A DNA stretch of 64,000 bases. It comes from Phyllobacterium bourgognense. Its GTDB lineage: Bacteria > Pseudomonadota > Alphaproteobacteria > Rhizobiales > Rhizobiaceae. The position numbers and the translations under genes were made by a program. Shown here in pieces: positions 10,422-19,007 of this stretch (the stretch's first letter is position 1; every line of letters starts with the position of its first letter). Location: assembly GCF_003337575.1 (NCBI RefSeq), contig NZ_QPJM01000005.1, positions 186,001-250,000 of the forward strand. The letters run 5' to 3'. A model generated the notes under the pieces. The model saw only the letters and a list, made by a program, of their open reading frames with translations. It made no database searches and was not told the DNA's origin.

Positions 10422-11638
10422 TCCGGCAGACCTCCCGGGTAAATGACAGATGCGGTCGCAATGGCTGCAATGCCTTCCTTGCGGCCGATAAAACCGAGCT
10501 TCTCGTTGGTGGTGGCCTTGATGGAAACGCGATCTGTGGAAATTCCCAGCATTTTTGACAATGCTGCGGTCATCGCCTCGCGGTGTGGCCCTACTTTCGG
10601 CGCCTCGCAGATGAGTGTGACATCGGCATTGGCAATCCTGCCGCCGGCTTCCCTGACGATTTTTACCGCATGCTCCACGAAGATATGCGAGGCGGCGCCC
10701 TTCCACTGCGGATCGGACGGCGGAAAATGTGTGCCGATGTCACCCGCACCGCGTGTTGCAAGCAGGGCGTCGGTCAGCGCGTGCAGGGCTACGTCGGCAT
10801 CCGAATGCCCGGAGAGCTTTTGATCATGTTCGATGAACACGCCGGCGAGCACTACACCATTGCCTGGCTCGAAAGCATGCACATCGTAACCGTTCCCGGT
10901 GCGCACGTCCGGATATGCGGAATACTTTTGCGACAGACGATCATCGGCCATTTCGATATCCTTTGCCCAAGTCAATTTCGTGTTGTCAGCCGATCCTTCA
11001 ACGATCCGCACCGGCAGGCCATGCCATTCCGCGATCGCTGAATCGTCGGTGAAATCGGATCGGCCGGCTGTAAATGCTGCGTTATGCGCATCGAGGATCG
11101 GCAAATAGGGAAATGCTTGTGGAGTCTGCGCCGCATAAAGGCCTGCGCGCGGAACCGTTGCGCTGACCATCGCGTCAGATCCGGCTGCTTTCAACGTATC
11201 CGACACGGCAAGGACCGGCAGGACCCCGATATGCGGGGTGAGATTGAAAATGACCCGCTCCAGCAGATCTGCCGAAATAAAGGGGCGAACACCGTCGTGT
11301 ATCAACACGTGATCCGGTGTTTTCTCCTTAAGTGCAAGAAGCCCAAGACGTGTCGACTCCTGGCGGGTTGGTCCACCTGTTACCGCCGTAACCCTTGCGG
11401 CATGATCGCCAAGAGCGAGGGCAAACAGCGCATTGTCTTCCTTGTGGATTACCACAACGACATGGTCGATCAACGGGCAATCGAGAAATGCGCGCATCGT
11501 GTGCGCCAGAACGGCTTCGCCGCCGATCTTGCGATATTGCTTTGGTCCTTCAACGCTTTGGCCTGCGCGTTCACCGCGCCCGGCCGCTACGATGACCGCA
11601 GCTACCCGCATTTCCTTATTGTCAGACTTCCCCGGCAC
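10418..11638 (-). CDS. ispDF: Bifunctional IspD/IspF (MEP pathway of isoprenoid synthesis)
   Basis: A fusion enzyme, 406 residues, for two non-consecutive steps of the methylerythritol phosphate pathway. The N-terminal cytidylyltransferase (about 10-235) shows [11 protein letters not shown] and [10 protein letters not shown]. The C-terminal 2C-methyl-D-erythritol 2,4-cyclodiphosphate synthase (about 245-406) shows GNGYDVHAF with metal-binding Asp/His and [17 protein letters not shown]. Such fusions are typical of alphaproteobacteria. The GTG at 11638 has GGAG six bases upstream; an internal ATG nine codons later has its purine run too close. The gene reads divergently from dusB. Confidence 0.95.
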   Translation of the reverse strand: MPGKSDNKEMRVAAVIVAAGRGERAGQSVEGPKQYRKIGGEAVLAHTMRAFLDCPLIDHVVVVIHKEDNALFALALGDHAARVTAVTGGPTRQESTRLGLLALKEKTPDHVLIHDGVRPFISADLLERVIFNLTPHIGVLPVLAVSDTLKAAGSDAMVSATVPRAGLYAAQTPQAFPYLPILDAHNAAFTAGRSDFTDDSAIAEWHGLPVRIVEGSADNTKLTWAKDIEMADDRLSQKYSAYPDVRTGNGYDVHAFEPGNGVVLAGVFIEHDQKLSGHSDADVALHALTDALLATRGAGDIGTHFPPSDPQWKGAASHIFVEHAVKIVREAGGRIANADVTLICEAPKVGPHREAMTAALSKMLGISTDRVSIKATTNEKLGFIGRKEGIAAIATASVIYPGGLPE

Positions 11639-11814
11639 GCTTCTCTCCGTTCGATGCAGACTGCGTTACCCTTTGCCAAACGGAAAGACCAGTACTTTAG
11701 CAAGGAAACGGATCGAAATCCGGCCATTCACTGTACGCAATGCCTTGCGAAGAGGCACGGACGTGTCTAAAGGATAGGCTATTACGAAATTGCATACGAA
11801 ACAGGCAGAATCGC

Positions 11815-12804
11815 GTGATCGAATTGGATCAACCACTGGATGTTGGCGGAGTACTTGTGCGAAACCGCGTGTTTCTGGCGCCGATGTCCGGCGTCTCTGA
11901 CCTGCCGTTCCGCCAGTTGGCGTGGCAGGCGGGAGCCGGCATGGTCGTATCGGAAATGGTTGCCAGTGCAGAGCTTTGCACGCGCGAACGCGGCAACCTG
12001 TTGCGCCTCAGGGGCGATGGATTGGGCACGCACGTTGTGCAGATCGCAGGCCGTGAAACGCGATGGATGGCTGAAGCAGCGCGGATCGCCGAAGGCGAGG
12101 GTGCCCATATCGTCGATATCAACATGGGCTGCCCGGCCAAAAAGGTAACCGGCGGCTTGTCGGGTTCGGCACTCATGCGCGATCTCGATCATGCATTGAC
12201 ACTGATAGACGCAACTATCGGTGCTGTGCGCGTGCCAGTTACCTTGAAAATGCGGCTTGGCTGGGATGACACCAGTATCAATGCGCCGGAGCTAGCTGCG
12301 CGTGCAGAGCAGGCCGGTATCAAGATGATCACCGTGCATGGCCGCACGCGCTGCCAGTTCTACGAAGGCAAAGCTGATTGGCACGCTATTCGCGCTGTCA
12401 AGGACGCCATTTCGATCCCTCTCGTGGCTAATGGCGATGTTCTTAACCGTGACGATGCGATGGCTATTCTTGCAGCCTCGGGTGCAGATGCGGTCATGGT
12501 AGGGCGCGGATCCTACGGTCAACCTTGGCTACCAGGAACGATCGTTCACGGAAACGAACCAGATGCCAGCCACATGATCGCCGATTATGCAGTCGCGCAT
12601 TACGAAGCGATGCTCTCGCATTACGGCGAAGCCACGGGTATTCGGCATGCACGCAAACACCTTGGCTGGTATCTCGAGAAACACGGATTCGATGTAGAGC
12701 CCGCTGTCCGCGCGTCGATCATGACCGAAACCAATCCCCAACACGTTGCACGACGCCTCCACGCTGCGCTCACAAATACAGAAGAAATGAGGAAGGTGGC
12801 CTGA
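11815..12804 (+). CDS. dusB: tRNA-dihydrouridine synthase DusB (NifR3)
   Basis: Flavoprotein that reduces uridine in tRNA D-loops. Seen are [17 protein letters not shown] near the N-terminus, the catalytic-cysteine segment [30 protein letters not shown] and NGDV. Length from the GTG at 11815 is 329 residues. The frame continues upstream to 11740, but that stretch looks non-coding and the GTG start fits the family N-terminus; the Shine-Dalgarno is weak, so the start is moderately certain. The gene is historically nifR3 and precedes ntrB in Rhodobacter and rhizobia. Here its TGA overlaps the ntrB ATG. Confidence 0.92.
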   Translation: MIELDQPLDVGGVLVRNRVFLAPMSGVSDLPFRQLAWQAGAGMVVSEMVASAELCTRERGNLLRLRGDGLGTHVVQIAGRETRWMAEAARIAEGEGAHIVDINMGCPAKKVTGGLSGSALMRDLDHALTLIDATIGAVRVPVTLKMRLGWDDTSINAPELAARAEQAGIKMITVHGRTRCQFYEGKADWHAIRAVKDAISIPLVANGDVLNRDDAMAILAASGADAVMVGRGSYGQPWLPGTIVHGNEPDASHMIADYAVAHYEAMLSHYGEATGIRHARKHLGWYLEKHGFDVEPAVRASIMTETNPQHVARRLHAALTNTEEMRKVA

Positions 12805-13958
12805 TGACAGCATCGGATAAATCTATGCTGGGAGACCGGTTGGCGGGCGTCGTCCTGAATTCGATCCGGCACCCGGTTATCATGCTCGACGATGCAGGCT
12901 ACATTTCCTATGCCAACGCCGATGCTGAAGCATTCTTCCGCTCAAGCGCCAACATTTTGAGCCGTAACACGCTCGATATGTTGCTACCGTTCGGCAGCCC
13001 ACTGCTGGCGCTGGTCAAGCAAGTGCGCGAAAACCCGTCACCGGTCAACGAATATCGTGTCGACGTCTCGTCACCACGGCTCGGCCAGGACCGGATTGTC
13101 GATCTTTATGTCACTCCCGTCAGTGAATCGCCGGGTTCGATCGTCATCCTTTTCAAGGAGCGCTCGATGGCAGAAAAACTTGATCGGCAGATGACGCATC
13201 GCGGCGCGGCGCGCTCGGTTACCGGCCTCGCGTCCATGCTGGCGCACGAGATCAAGAACCCGCTTTCTGGGATCAGGGGAGCCGCGCAATTGCTTGAGAC
13301 CGGTCTTTCCGACGATGACCGGGCGCTGACCCGATTGATCACCGATGAGACCGACCGGATCGTGTCACTCGTCGATCGTATGGAAGTTTTTTCCGACGAA
13401 CGGCCGATAGAACGGGAAGCGGTGAATATTCACGTGGTGCTCGATCACGTCAAAGCCATCGCCAAGAATGGATTTGCCAGCCATATCAAGTTTCACGAAG
13501 ACTATGACCCGTCGCTGCCTTATGTGTTCGCAAATCGCGATCAGCTTGTTCAGGTTTTCCTCAATCTCGTAAAAAATGCAGCCGAATCCATCGGCGCCAA
13601 CGAGCCAGGAGAAATCACGCTCTCAACCGCGTTCCGTCCAGGTATCCGCCTGTCGGTGCCGGGTATGCGTACCCGGGTGTCGCTGCCGCTCGAATTTTGC
13701 GTTTCGGACACGGGTGCGGGTGTGACGCCTGATATCATGCCGCATCTGTTCGATCCGTTCATAACCACTAAGCCTAATGGTTCCGGGCTTGGCCTCGCTC
13801 TGGTCGCCAAGATCGTCGGTGATCATGGCGGCGTCATCGAATGCGATTCAGTGCCGCGCAAGACGACCTTCAGAATTCTCATGCCTGCGTGGCAGAGCGG
13901 TCCGCTTGATGACGATCGTGCAGACAACAGTCCATATACGAAGAAAGCAGGGTCCTGA
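12804..13958 (+). CDS. ntrB: Nitrogen regulation sensor kinase NtrB (GlnL)
   Basis: Cytoplasmic histidine kinase that, with PII protein, controls NtrC phosphorylation according to nitrogen status. The 384 residues comprise a PAS-like domain (about 10-120, [21 protein letters not shown]), an H-box with the phospho-His in [20 protein letters not shown], an N-box at [11 protein letters not shown], and G-boxes SDTGAGV and GSGLGLALV. No membrane segments are present, which separates it from NtrY. It overlaps dusB by one base (TGATG) and ends two bases before ntrC. The overlaps indicate one operon. Confidence 0.95.
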   Translation: MTASDKSMLGDRLAGVVLNSIRHPVIMLDDAGYISYANADAEAFFRSSANILSRNTLDMLLPFGSPLLALVKQVRENPSPVNEYRVDVSSPRLGQDRIVDLYVTPVSESPGSIVILFKERSMAEKLDRQMTHRGAARSVTGLASMLAHEIKNPLSGIRGAAQLLETGLSDDDRALTRLITDETDRIVSLVDRMEVFSDERPIEREAVNIHVVLDHVKAIAKNGFASHIKFHEDYDPSLPYVFANRDQLVQVFLNLVKNAAESIGANEPGEITLSTAFRPGIRLSVPGMRTRVSLPLEFCVSDTGAGVTPDIMPHLFDPFITTKPNGSGLGLALVAKIVGDHGGVIECDSVPRKTTFRILMPAWQSGPLDDDRADNSPYTKKAGS

Positions 13959-13960
13959 TT

Positions 13961-15421
13961 ATGAGTTTGGGCAGTATTCTCGTCGCAGATGACGACGCAG
14001 CGATCAGAACGGTCCTCAATCAGGCGCTTTCCCGTGCTGGCTACGACGTCCGTATAACGTCCAATGCAGCTACCTTGTGGCGCTGGATATCGGCGGGCGA
14101 TGGCGATCTCGTGATCACCGACGTAGTGATGCCGGATGAAAACGCGTTCGATCTTCTGCCGCGTATCAAAAAATCGCGGCCCGATCTGCCCGTCATCGTT
14201 ATGAGTGCGCAGAACACCTTCATGACCGCCATTCGTGCCTCTGAGGCGGGGGCCTACGAGTATTTACCGAAACCGTTCGATCTGACGGAGCTGGTCAGCA
14301 TCGTCGGACGGGCACTTTCAGAACCGAAGAAAAAGCCGGAAAAATGGGTTGCGGACGAACAACCCGATACAATGCCACTGGTCGGCCGCTCGCCAGCGAT
14401 GCAGGATATCTATCGGGTATTGGCGCGCATGATGCAGACCGATCTGACGGTGATGATCTCCGGTGAGTCGGGTACTGGCAAGGAGCTGGTGGCGAAAGCT
14501 CTGCATGAATATGGCCGCCGGCGCAAAGGTCCGTTTGTCGCCATCAATATGGCCGCGATTCCGCGGGATCTCATCGAGTCCGAATTGTTCGGTCATGAGC
14601 GCGGGGCTTTCACTGGCGCGCAGAACCGGTCGAGCGGACGCTTCGAACAGGCGGACGGTGGTACCTTGTTCCTCGACGAAATCGGCGATATGCCGATGGA
14701 AGCGCAAACGCGGCTTTTGCGCGTGTTACAGCAGGGCGAATATATGACCGTCGGCGGGCGCACGCCGATCAAAACCGACGTGCGCATTGTTGCTGCCACC
14801 AACAAGGATTTGCGCACCCTCATCAACCAGGGCCTTTTCCGCGAAGATTTGTACTATCGTCTCAATGTGGTGCCACTGCGCCTGCCGCCTTTGCGCGAAC
14901 GCGGTGAAGATATTCCGGATCTCGTGCGACACTTCTTCAAGATGGCGGCGAAAGACGGTCTGCCTGAAAAACGTATCATGGCCGATGGCCTCGATCTTAT
15001 GCGGCGTTACCCCTGGGCAGGCAACGTGCGCGAATTGGAAAACCTCGTCCGCCGTCTTGCGGCTCTCTACCCCCAGGAAGAGATCAATGCGGACGTCATC
15101 GAAGCGGAACTCAAGGCCGACCTGCGGCCAACCGAGCCATCGTCGAATTCGATGGCGGACCAGGATCTCACTATCGGCCAGGCGGTCGAACTGAACATGC
15201 AGCGCTACTTCCTTTCCTATGGAGACGACCTGCCACCCGTCGGTCTTTATCAGCGCGTACTGGAGGAGATGGAATATCCACTTATCCTTTCTTGCCTGAC
15301 GGCGACGCATGGTAACCAGATCAAGGCTGCCGAATTGCTGGGACTCAATCGCAATACATTGCGCAAGAAAATCCGCGAACTGGGTGTCAACATCTACAAG
15401 AGCGCCAAAAGTGAACGCTGA
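13961..15421 (+). CDS. ntrC: Nitrogen regulation response regulator NtrC (sigma-54 activator)
   Basis: Enhancer-binding protein of 486 residues. The receiver domain has phospho-acceptor Asp54 in [10 protein letters not shown] and Lys in YLPKPFD. The AAA+ domain has Walker A GESGTGKE, the sigma-54 contact loop GAFTGA inside [13 protein letters not shown], Walker [10 protein letters not shown] and the arginine finger region. A Fis-type helix-turn-helix closes the protein ([20 protein letters not shown]). All parts expected for an active sigma-54 activator are present, in contrast to NtrX in this window. It follows ntrB at two bases. Confidence 0.96.
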   Translation: MSLGSILVADDDAAIRTVLNQALSRAGYDVRITSNAATLWRWISAGDGDLVITDVVMPDENAFDLLPRIKKSRPDLPVIVMSAQNTFMTAIRASEAGAYEYLPKPFDLTELVSIVGRALSEPKKKPEKWVADEQPDTMPLVGRSPAMQDIYRVLARMMQTDLTVMISGESGTGKELVAKALHEYGRRRKGPFVAINMAAIPRDLIESELFGHERGAFTGAQNRSSGRFEQADGGTLFLDEIGDMPMEAQTRLLRVLQQGEYMTVGGRTPIKTDVRIVAATNKDLRTLINQGLFREDLYYRLNVVPLRLPPLRERGEDIPDLVRHFFKMAAKDGLPEKRIMADGLDLMRRYPWAGNVRELENLVRRLAALYPQEEINADVIEAELKADLRPTEPSSNSMADQDLTIGQAVELNMQRYFLSYGDDLPPVGLYQRVLEEMEYPLILSCLTATHGNQIKAAELLGLNRNTLRKKIRELGVNIYKSAKSER

Positions 15422-15622
15422 CTAGGTGGGTATTTGCCTTTTAAGAAATCATTAGGTATTATCAAATGATTCACCAGTTCGAACAATATCAGCAGAAGAT
15501 AAAATTGTAACTACTGCGACAGAGCCTTTTTAAGGTAAGTATGCGTAGAGTAATCACCAGAAATCTCGTGAATTAACGCAACCGGTAACGTGCCGAATTG
15601 CCATTCGATCACACGGAGGTGC

Positions 15623-16099
15623 ATGGTGTTCAGTTTTGCAGAGCGATTGATGTTGTTCAATCAATACGAAATCTTGAAGAAGCTTGATCCTCAGAAATCA
15701 AGCCTCTACTCGCGGCATCAGGAAGTCGTGGAGAAGGGTTTCGAGAGTCTTTATGAGGATCTCGGAATTTCAACGACGACGCTGAGCAAGGAAGAAGCGC
15801 AGGAAATGGACGATATCCTTGCGTTGTTTCGGGCAATCAAAACTTCGAGTGGAGGAGCGGCCAGCAACGTGCCGGGTAAAACGGCGTTTGTTGGCTTTGG
15901 CTCCAGCCAGCCTGACGAGCGTTTCGCTTATGCGGACTTCCTCAGCAACATCCTGAAGTTTCCGCTGGAAATCTCCAACAGCCCTGACAATCGGCCGGAA
16001 CTGCAGCTTGAAAAATATCGCACCATGCTGAAGCGCTGGGACGAAATCGGCAGAAAGCGTGAGCTTTCCCCTGACCAGATCGAACATCTGGTCGCTTGA
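15623..16099 (+). CDS. YfbU-family protein
   Basis: A 158-residue cytoplasmic protein resembling E. coli YfbU (function unclear; a role in cell death has been proposed). From memory of YfbU, matching segments are RLMLFNQYEILKKLDP at the N-terminus, EKGFESLYEDL, the TAFVGFGSSQPDERFAYADF block, LEKYRTMLKRW, and the C-terminal LSPDQIEHLV. The ATG at 15623 has CGGAGG four bases upstream and begins where the family begins. It stands alone, 200 bases after ntrC, in an AT-richer stretch, and faces a convergent gene across a strong hairpin. Its insertion here breaks the usual ntrBC-ntrYX order. Confidence 0.78.
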   Translation: MVFSFAERLMLFNQYEILKKLDPQKSSLYSRHQEVVEKGFESLYEDLGISTTTLSKEEAQEMDDILALFRAIKTSSGGAASNVPGKTAFVGFGSSQPDERFAYADFLSNILKFPLEISNSPDNRPELQLEKYRTMLKRWDEIGRKRELSPDQIEHLVA

Positions 16100-16117
16100 C
16101 CTGCACAGATATAAATC

Positions 16118-16145
16118 ATTGTGGCCGGCAAATGCCGGCCACAAT
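16118..16145. terminator. Hairpin between convergent genes
   Basis: A perfect 12-13 bp inverted repeat (16118-16130 with 16133-16145, core TGGCCGGC/GCCGGCCA) lies between the stops of the YfbU-like gene and the convergent DUF1993 gene. The T-runs are short on both sides, so it may act as a bidirectional terminator or mRNA-end stabiliser. Confidence 0.55.
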
Positions 16146-16161
16146 CATTCAGGCTTGACCG

Positions 16162-16671
16162 TCAACCCAATGAGCCAAGGTAGTCGAGTTTCCCGACAGG
16201 CACGCCATTGTGGCGCAGGATGTTTTGAGCTGTCGTGACATGAAAATAGAAGTTCGGCAGGACGAATTTCTGAATGTAGTCTTTGCCGCTCAACGTCACT
16301 CCCATCTTGCCGAATTTCAGCGTGACTTCCTTATCCGCAGTGCCATCAAGCGCTGACGGATCGACGCTCTCTAAAAATGCAACTGTCTTGGCGATGCGCT
16401 CGCGCAGTTCGGCAAAATCCGCTTCCTCATCGGGAAATTTCGGAACGTCGACTGACGTCAGGCGGGCGATTACGCCCTTCGATGTATCACTAGCCCGCTG
16501 GATTTGGCCGGAGAACGGCAGCATGTCCGGCGCCAGACGTGCGTTGACGAGAACTGCCGGAGCAATTTTCTTCTCCTCTGCGAATGCCTCAGCCTTGTCG
16601 ATCAAGGACGAAAGAACGGAGAAACCACGGACAAACGCCGGAACGGAAATCTTGTGCATGGATAATGACAT
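16162..16671 (-). CDS. DUF1993 family protein
   Basis: A 169-residue soluble protein resembling the DUF1993 family, whose members have a DinB-like four-helix bundle look; function unknown. Segments supporting this are the N-terminal SMHKISVPAFVRGFSVLSSL, a central DMLPFSGQIQRASDTSKG, and the C-terminal FVLPNFYFHVTTAQNILRHNG with conserved His residues. The longer open frame to 16848 is not needed: the ATG at 16671 has AAGGAG at correct spacing. No clear operon partner; the GGDEF gene lies 124 bases upstream on the same strand. Confidence 0.8.
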   Translation of the reverse strand: MSLSMHKISVPAFVRGFSVLSSLIDKAEAFAEEKKIAPAVLVNARLAPDMLPFSGQIQRASDTSKGVIARLTSVDVPKFPDEEADFAELRERIAKTVAFLESVDPSALDGTADKEVTLKFGKMGVTLSGKDYIQKFVLPNFYFHVTTAQNILRHNGVPVGKLDYLGSLG

Positions 16672-16795
16672 ATGTGTACTCCTTGAAGCATCGCCGGACT
16701 TGCGGATGGAGATGAGATGAGAATAGCTTTGGTGGCATTGTAGCGTGCCAAGCGCAAATACGTCGCGGCCTCTCTTTTTCAAGGCCACCCGGTCG

Positions 16796-17584
16796 CTAAA
16801 TCTTGCGAAGCTTGGGTTCGAAAATTGTGGCGGGACTATCATCGGCATGAACTATGCGGTTTCGCCCCTGGTTCTTCGCCGCATAGAGGCACTTGTCAGC
16901 GGCCACCAACGCTTCCTCCAGGCCTTGTCCAGGTCGGTGAATCGATATCCCGACGCTTACCGTCACGTCGAGATCGCCTATCCGAAGGTATTTGGAAATA
17001 TCCCGAACACCTGTGAGAATCCGGTGCGATATCCAATCGGCCTTTCCGAGGTCCGCACCCGTCAGGAAAATGGCGAACTCCTCGCCGCCGAACCGCGCGG
17101 CAAAATCCCACTCGCTAATGGTGGACCGGATGAGGATTCCAATTTCCTGGAGTACTCCGTCTCCAACCGCGTGGCCGTACCGGTCGTTGATCGACTTGAA
17201 ATGATCGGCGTCGATATAAAGGACTGCACCGGCACTTTTGTCCGGATCGCATAAGGCGATCTGTTTCTGCGACTGCATGTAGAATTCGTTACGGTTCGAG
17301 AGGCCGGTGAGATCATCTTTGCGTAAGGCAAGATCAAGTCTTGAGGCGGTTTGCTTCAGACGATAGTTGAGCCCGACGAGAAAAGCACCGAGCGGAACAC
17401 TCACGACAATGACAATGATTGTCGTGACGATGAGCGCCACATCGAGACGATCCAGTCTGACAACCAGGAAGAAAAGAACCGTGAGCAAATCCGAGGCGGC
17501 AATCGCCATGCCGACCATGATCGCGACCTGTTTTAGAGGTGGCGAGTCACCGAATTTCGTCATCCATAAATCGTAGGTCGTCAT
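16796..17584 (-). CDS. Membrane-anchored GGDEF diguanylate cyclase
   Basis: A probable diguanylate cyclase making c-di-GMP, 262 residues. Two membrane helices (about 17-41 and 48-73) leave almost no periplasmic sensor. A short linker follows, then the GGDEF domain (about 85-245): DDLTGLSNRNEF, DADHFKSINDRYGHAVGD, and the active-site variant RFGGEEF, which is a functional form in many cyclases. The product-inhibition RxxD site reads SEWD, so allosteric inhibition at that site is probably lost. The GC drops just upstream. No partner phosphodiesterase is encoded nearby. Confidence 0.9.
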   Translation of the reverse strand: MTTYDLWMTKFGDSPPLKQVAIMVGMAIAASDLLTVLFFLVVRLDRLDVALIVTTIIVIVVSVPLGAFLVGLNYRLKQTASRLDLALRKDDLTGLSNRNEFYMQSQKQIALCDPDKSAGAVLYIDADHFKSINDRYGHAVGDGVLQEIGILIRSTISEWDFAARFGGEEFAIFLTGADLGKADWISHRILTGVRDISKYLRIGDLDVTVSVGISIHRPGQGLEEALVAADKCLYAAKNQGRNRIVHADDSPATIFEPKLRKI

Positions 17585-17773
17585 TGCCGTCCGCCGAGTG
17601 TGTCTTTACTCCATATATCGACAGGACGATAAGGAAAGCTCTTTACGAACAGTGTAATTTTAACTGTTATTATTTTTTTATAGGATGTTCATCTGAGGAA
17701 ATTATTTCAGCCGCATGTTTTATAAACGCGCTCGCGGCTGGAATTATCGCAAAGGATGCAAAACTATTTCCTA

Positions 17774-18748
17774 TCAAACAAAACCCATGACGCGATGCGG
17801 AATATAGGGCCCTTCTAGCGCAGCAATTTCATCGTCAGATAATTCTATTTGAAGAGATGCAACAGCATCATCTAGATGTGATGCTTTTGTAGCGCCAACT
17901 ATAGGAGAAGTAACCTTGGTCAGAACCCAGGCAAGTGCTATTTGTGCGCGCGGCAGTTTCCGTTGCTCCGCAATTTTTGAAACTGCACTTACAACCTTCT
18001 TGTCAGCATCTTCAGTACCGGCATAAAGCGTTTTGCCGAATTCATCGGTTTCAGAACGAGCGCTCGTTTCCTCCCAGTCACGCGTAAGCCGGCCGCGGGC
18101 AAGGGGGCTCCATGGAATGACGGCAATGCCCTCGGCCTTGCACAGCGGTAACATTTCCCGCTCTTCCTCGCGATAGAGCAGATTCACATAGTTTTGCATG
18201 GAAACGAAGCGTGTCCACCCTCTCTGACTAGACGTCGCAAGCATTTGAGCGAACTGCCAGGCATACATGGACGATGCCCCGATATACCTCGCCTTGCCGG
18301 ATTTCACGACCTCATGAAGAGCTTCCAATGTTTCTTCGATAGGCGTTTCGTAGTCAAAGCGATGGATCTGGTAGAGGTCGACATAGTCAGTGCCGAGGCG
18401 CCGCAAGCTCGCATCGATTTCCGCGAAGATGGCTTTGCGGGAAAGGCCTGCGCCATTCGGTCCCTGGCGCATTCGGCTGTTCACTTTTGTGGCGATGACA
18501 ACTTCTTCGCGCGTACTGAAATCGTTGAGCGCACGGCCAACAATTTCTTCGCTGGAGCCGTCCGAATAAACGTTCGCTGTGTCGAAAAAATTGATGCCAA
18601 GTTCCAGCGCTTGCTTGATGAATGGCCGGCTTCTTTCTTCTGAAAGCGTCCAGGCATGGTTGCCCCGGTCAGGCTCACCGTAGCTCATGCATCCGAGACA
18701 TATACGCGAGACCTCGAGGCCGGTGTTGCCGAAACGCACATATTCCAT
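17774..18748 (-). CDS. Aldo/keto reductase
   Basis: NADPH-dependent oxidoreductase of the aldo/keto reductase superfamily, 324 residues, TIM barrel. The catalytic set is visible: Asp and Tyr in FFDTANVYSDGSSEEIVG, Lys in VIATKV, His in YQIHRFD. The cofactor region near the C-terminus has the usual IVGATK segment. The ATG at 18748 (MEYVRFGNTGLEVSRICLG) fits the family start and has GGAG ten bases upstream; the frame is open to 18796 but without support. Substrate unknown. It is part of the gene block between ntrC and ntrY and reads divergently from ntrY. Confidence 0.9.
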   Translation of the reverse strand: MEYVRFGNTGLEVSRICLGCMSYGEPDRGNHAWTLSEERSRPFIKQALELGINFFDTANVYSDGSSEEIVGRALNDFSTREEVVIATKVNSRMRQGPNGAGLSRKAIFAEIDASLRRLGTDYVDLYQIHRFDYETPIEETLEALHEVVKSGKARYIGASSMYAWQFAQMLATSSQRGWTRFVSMQNYVNLLYREEEREMLPLCKAEGIAVIPWSPLARGRLTRDWEETSARSETDEFGKTLYAGTEDADKKVVSAVSKIAEQRKLPRAQIALAWVLTKVTSPIVGATKASHLDDAVASLQIELSDDEIAALEGPYIPHRVMGFV

Positions 18749-19007
18749 CTCCAGTTCTCCATCTTTAGAAAAGTCGAGGTGGCAACGTCGGACCATTATG
18801 CAGGCGGCTCATGCCAACGCGCCAATTGACGGTGTTTCCGATAGTCGTAAGCCGTTTTGTCGATTTTGGAATGGCGATAGCAAGGTATAACAAGAAATTG
18901 ACGACAGATCAGGCCCGCAATTCGGATCCGGCAATTGTGGGTAAGTGCTGACAATCAGCATTGTTTCGCGACAAAACGTTGCATTTCCGCCACAATGTGT
19001 TGCATGA

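Noticed and set aside
16118-16145. Long GC-rich hairpin considered as a REP element
   Set aside because: Only one copy noticed in the window, and its place between convergent stops is better explained as a terminator.
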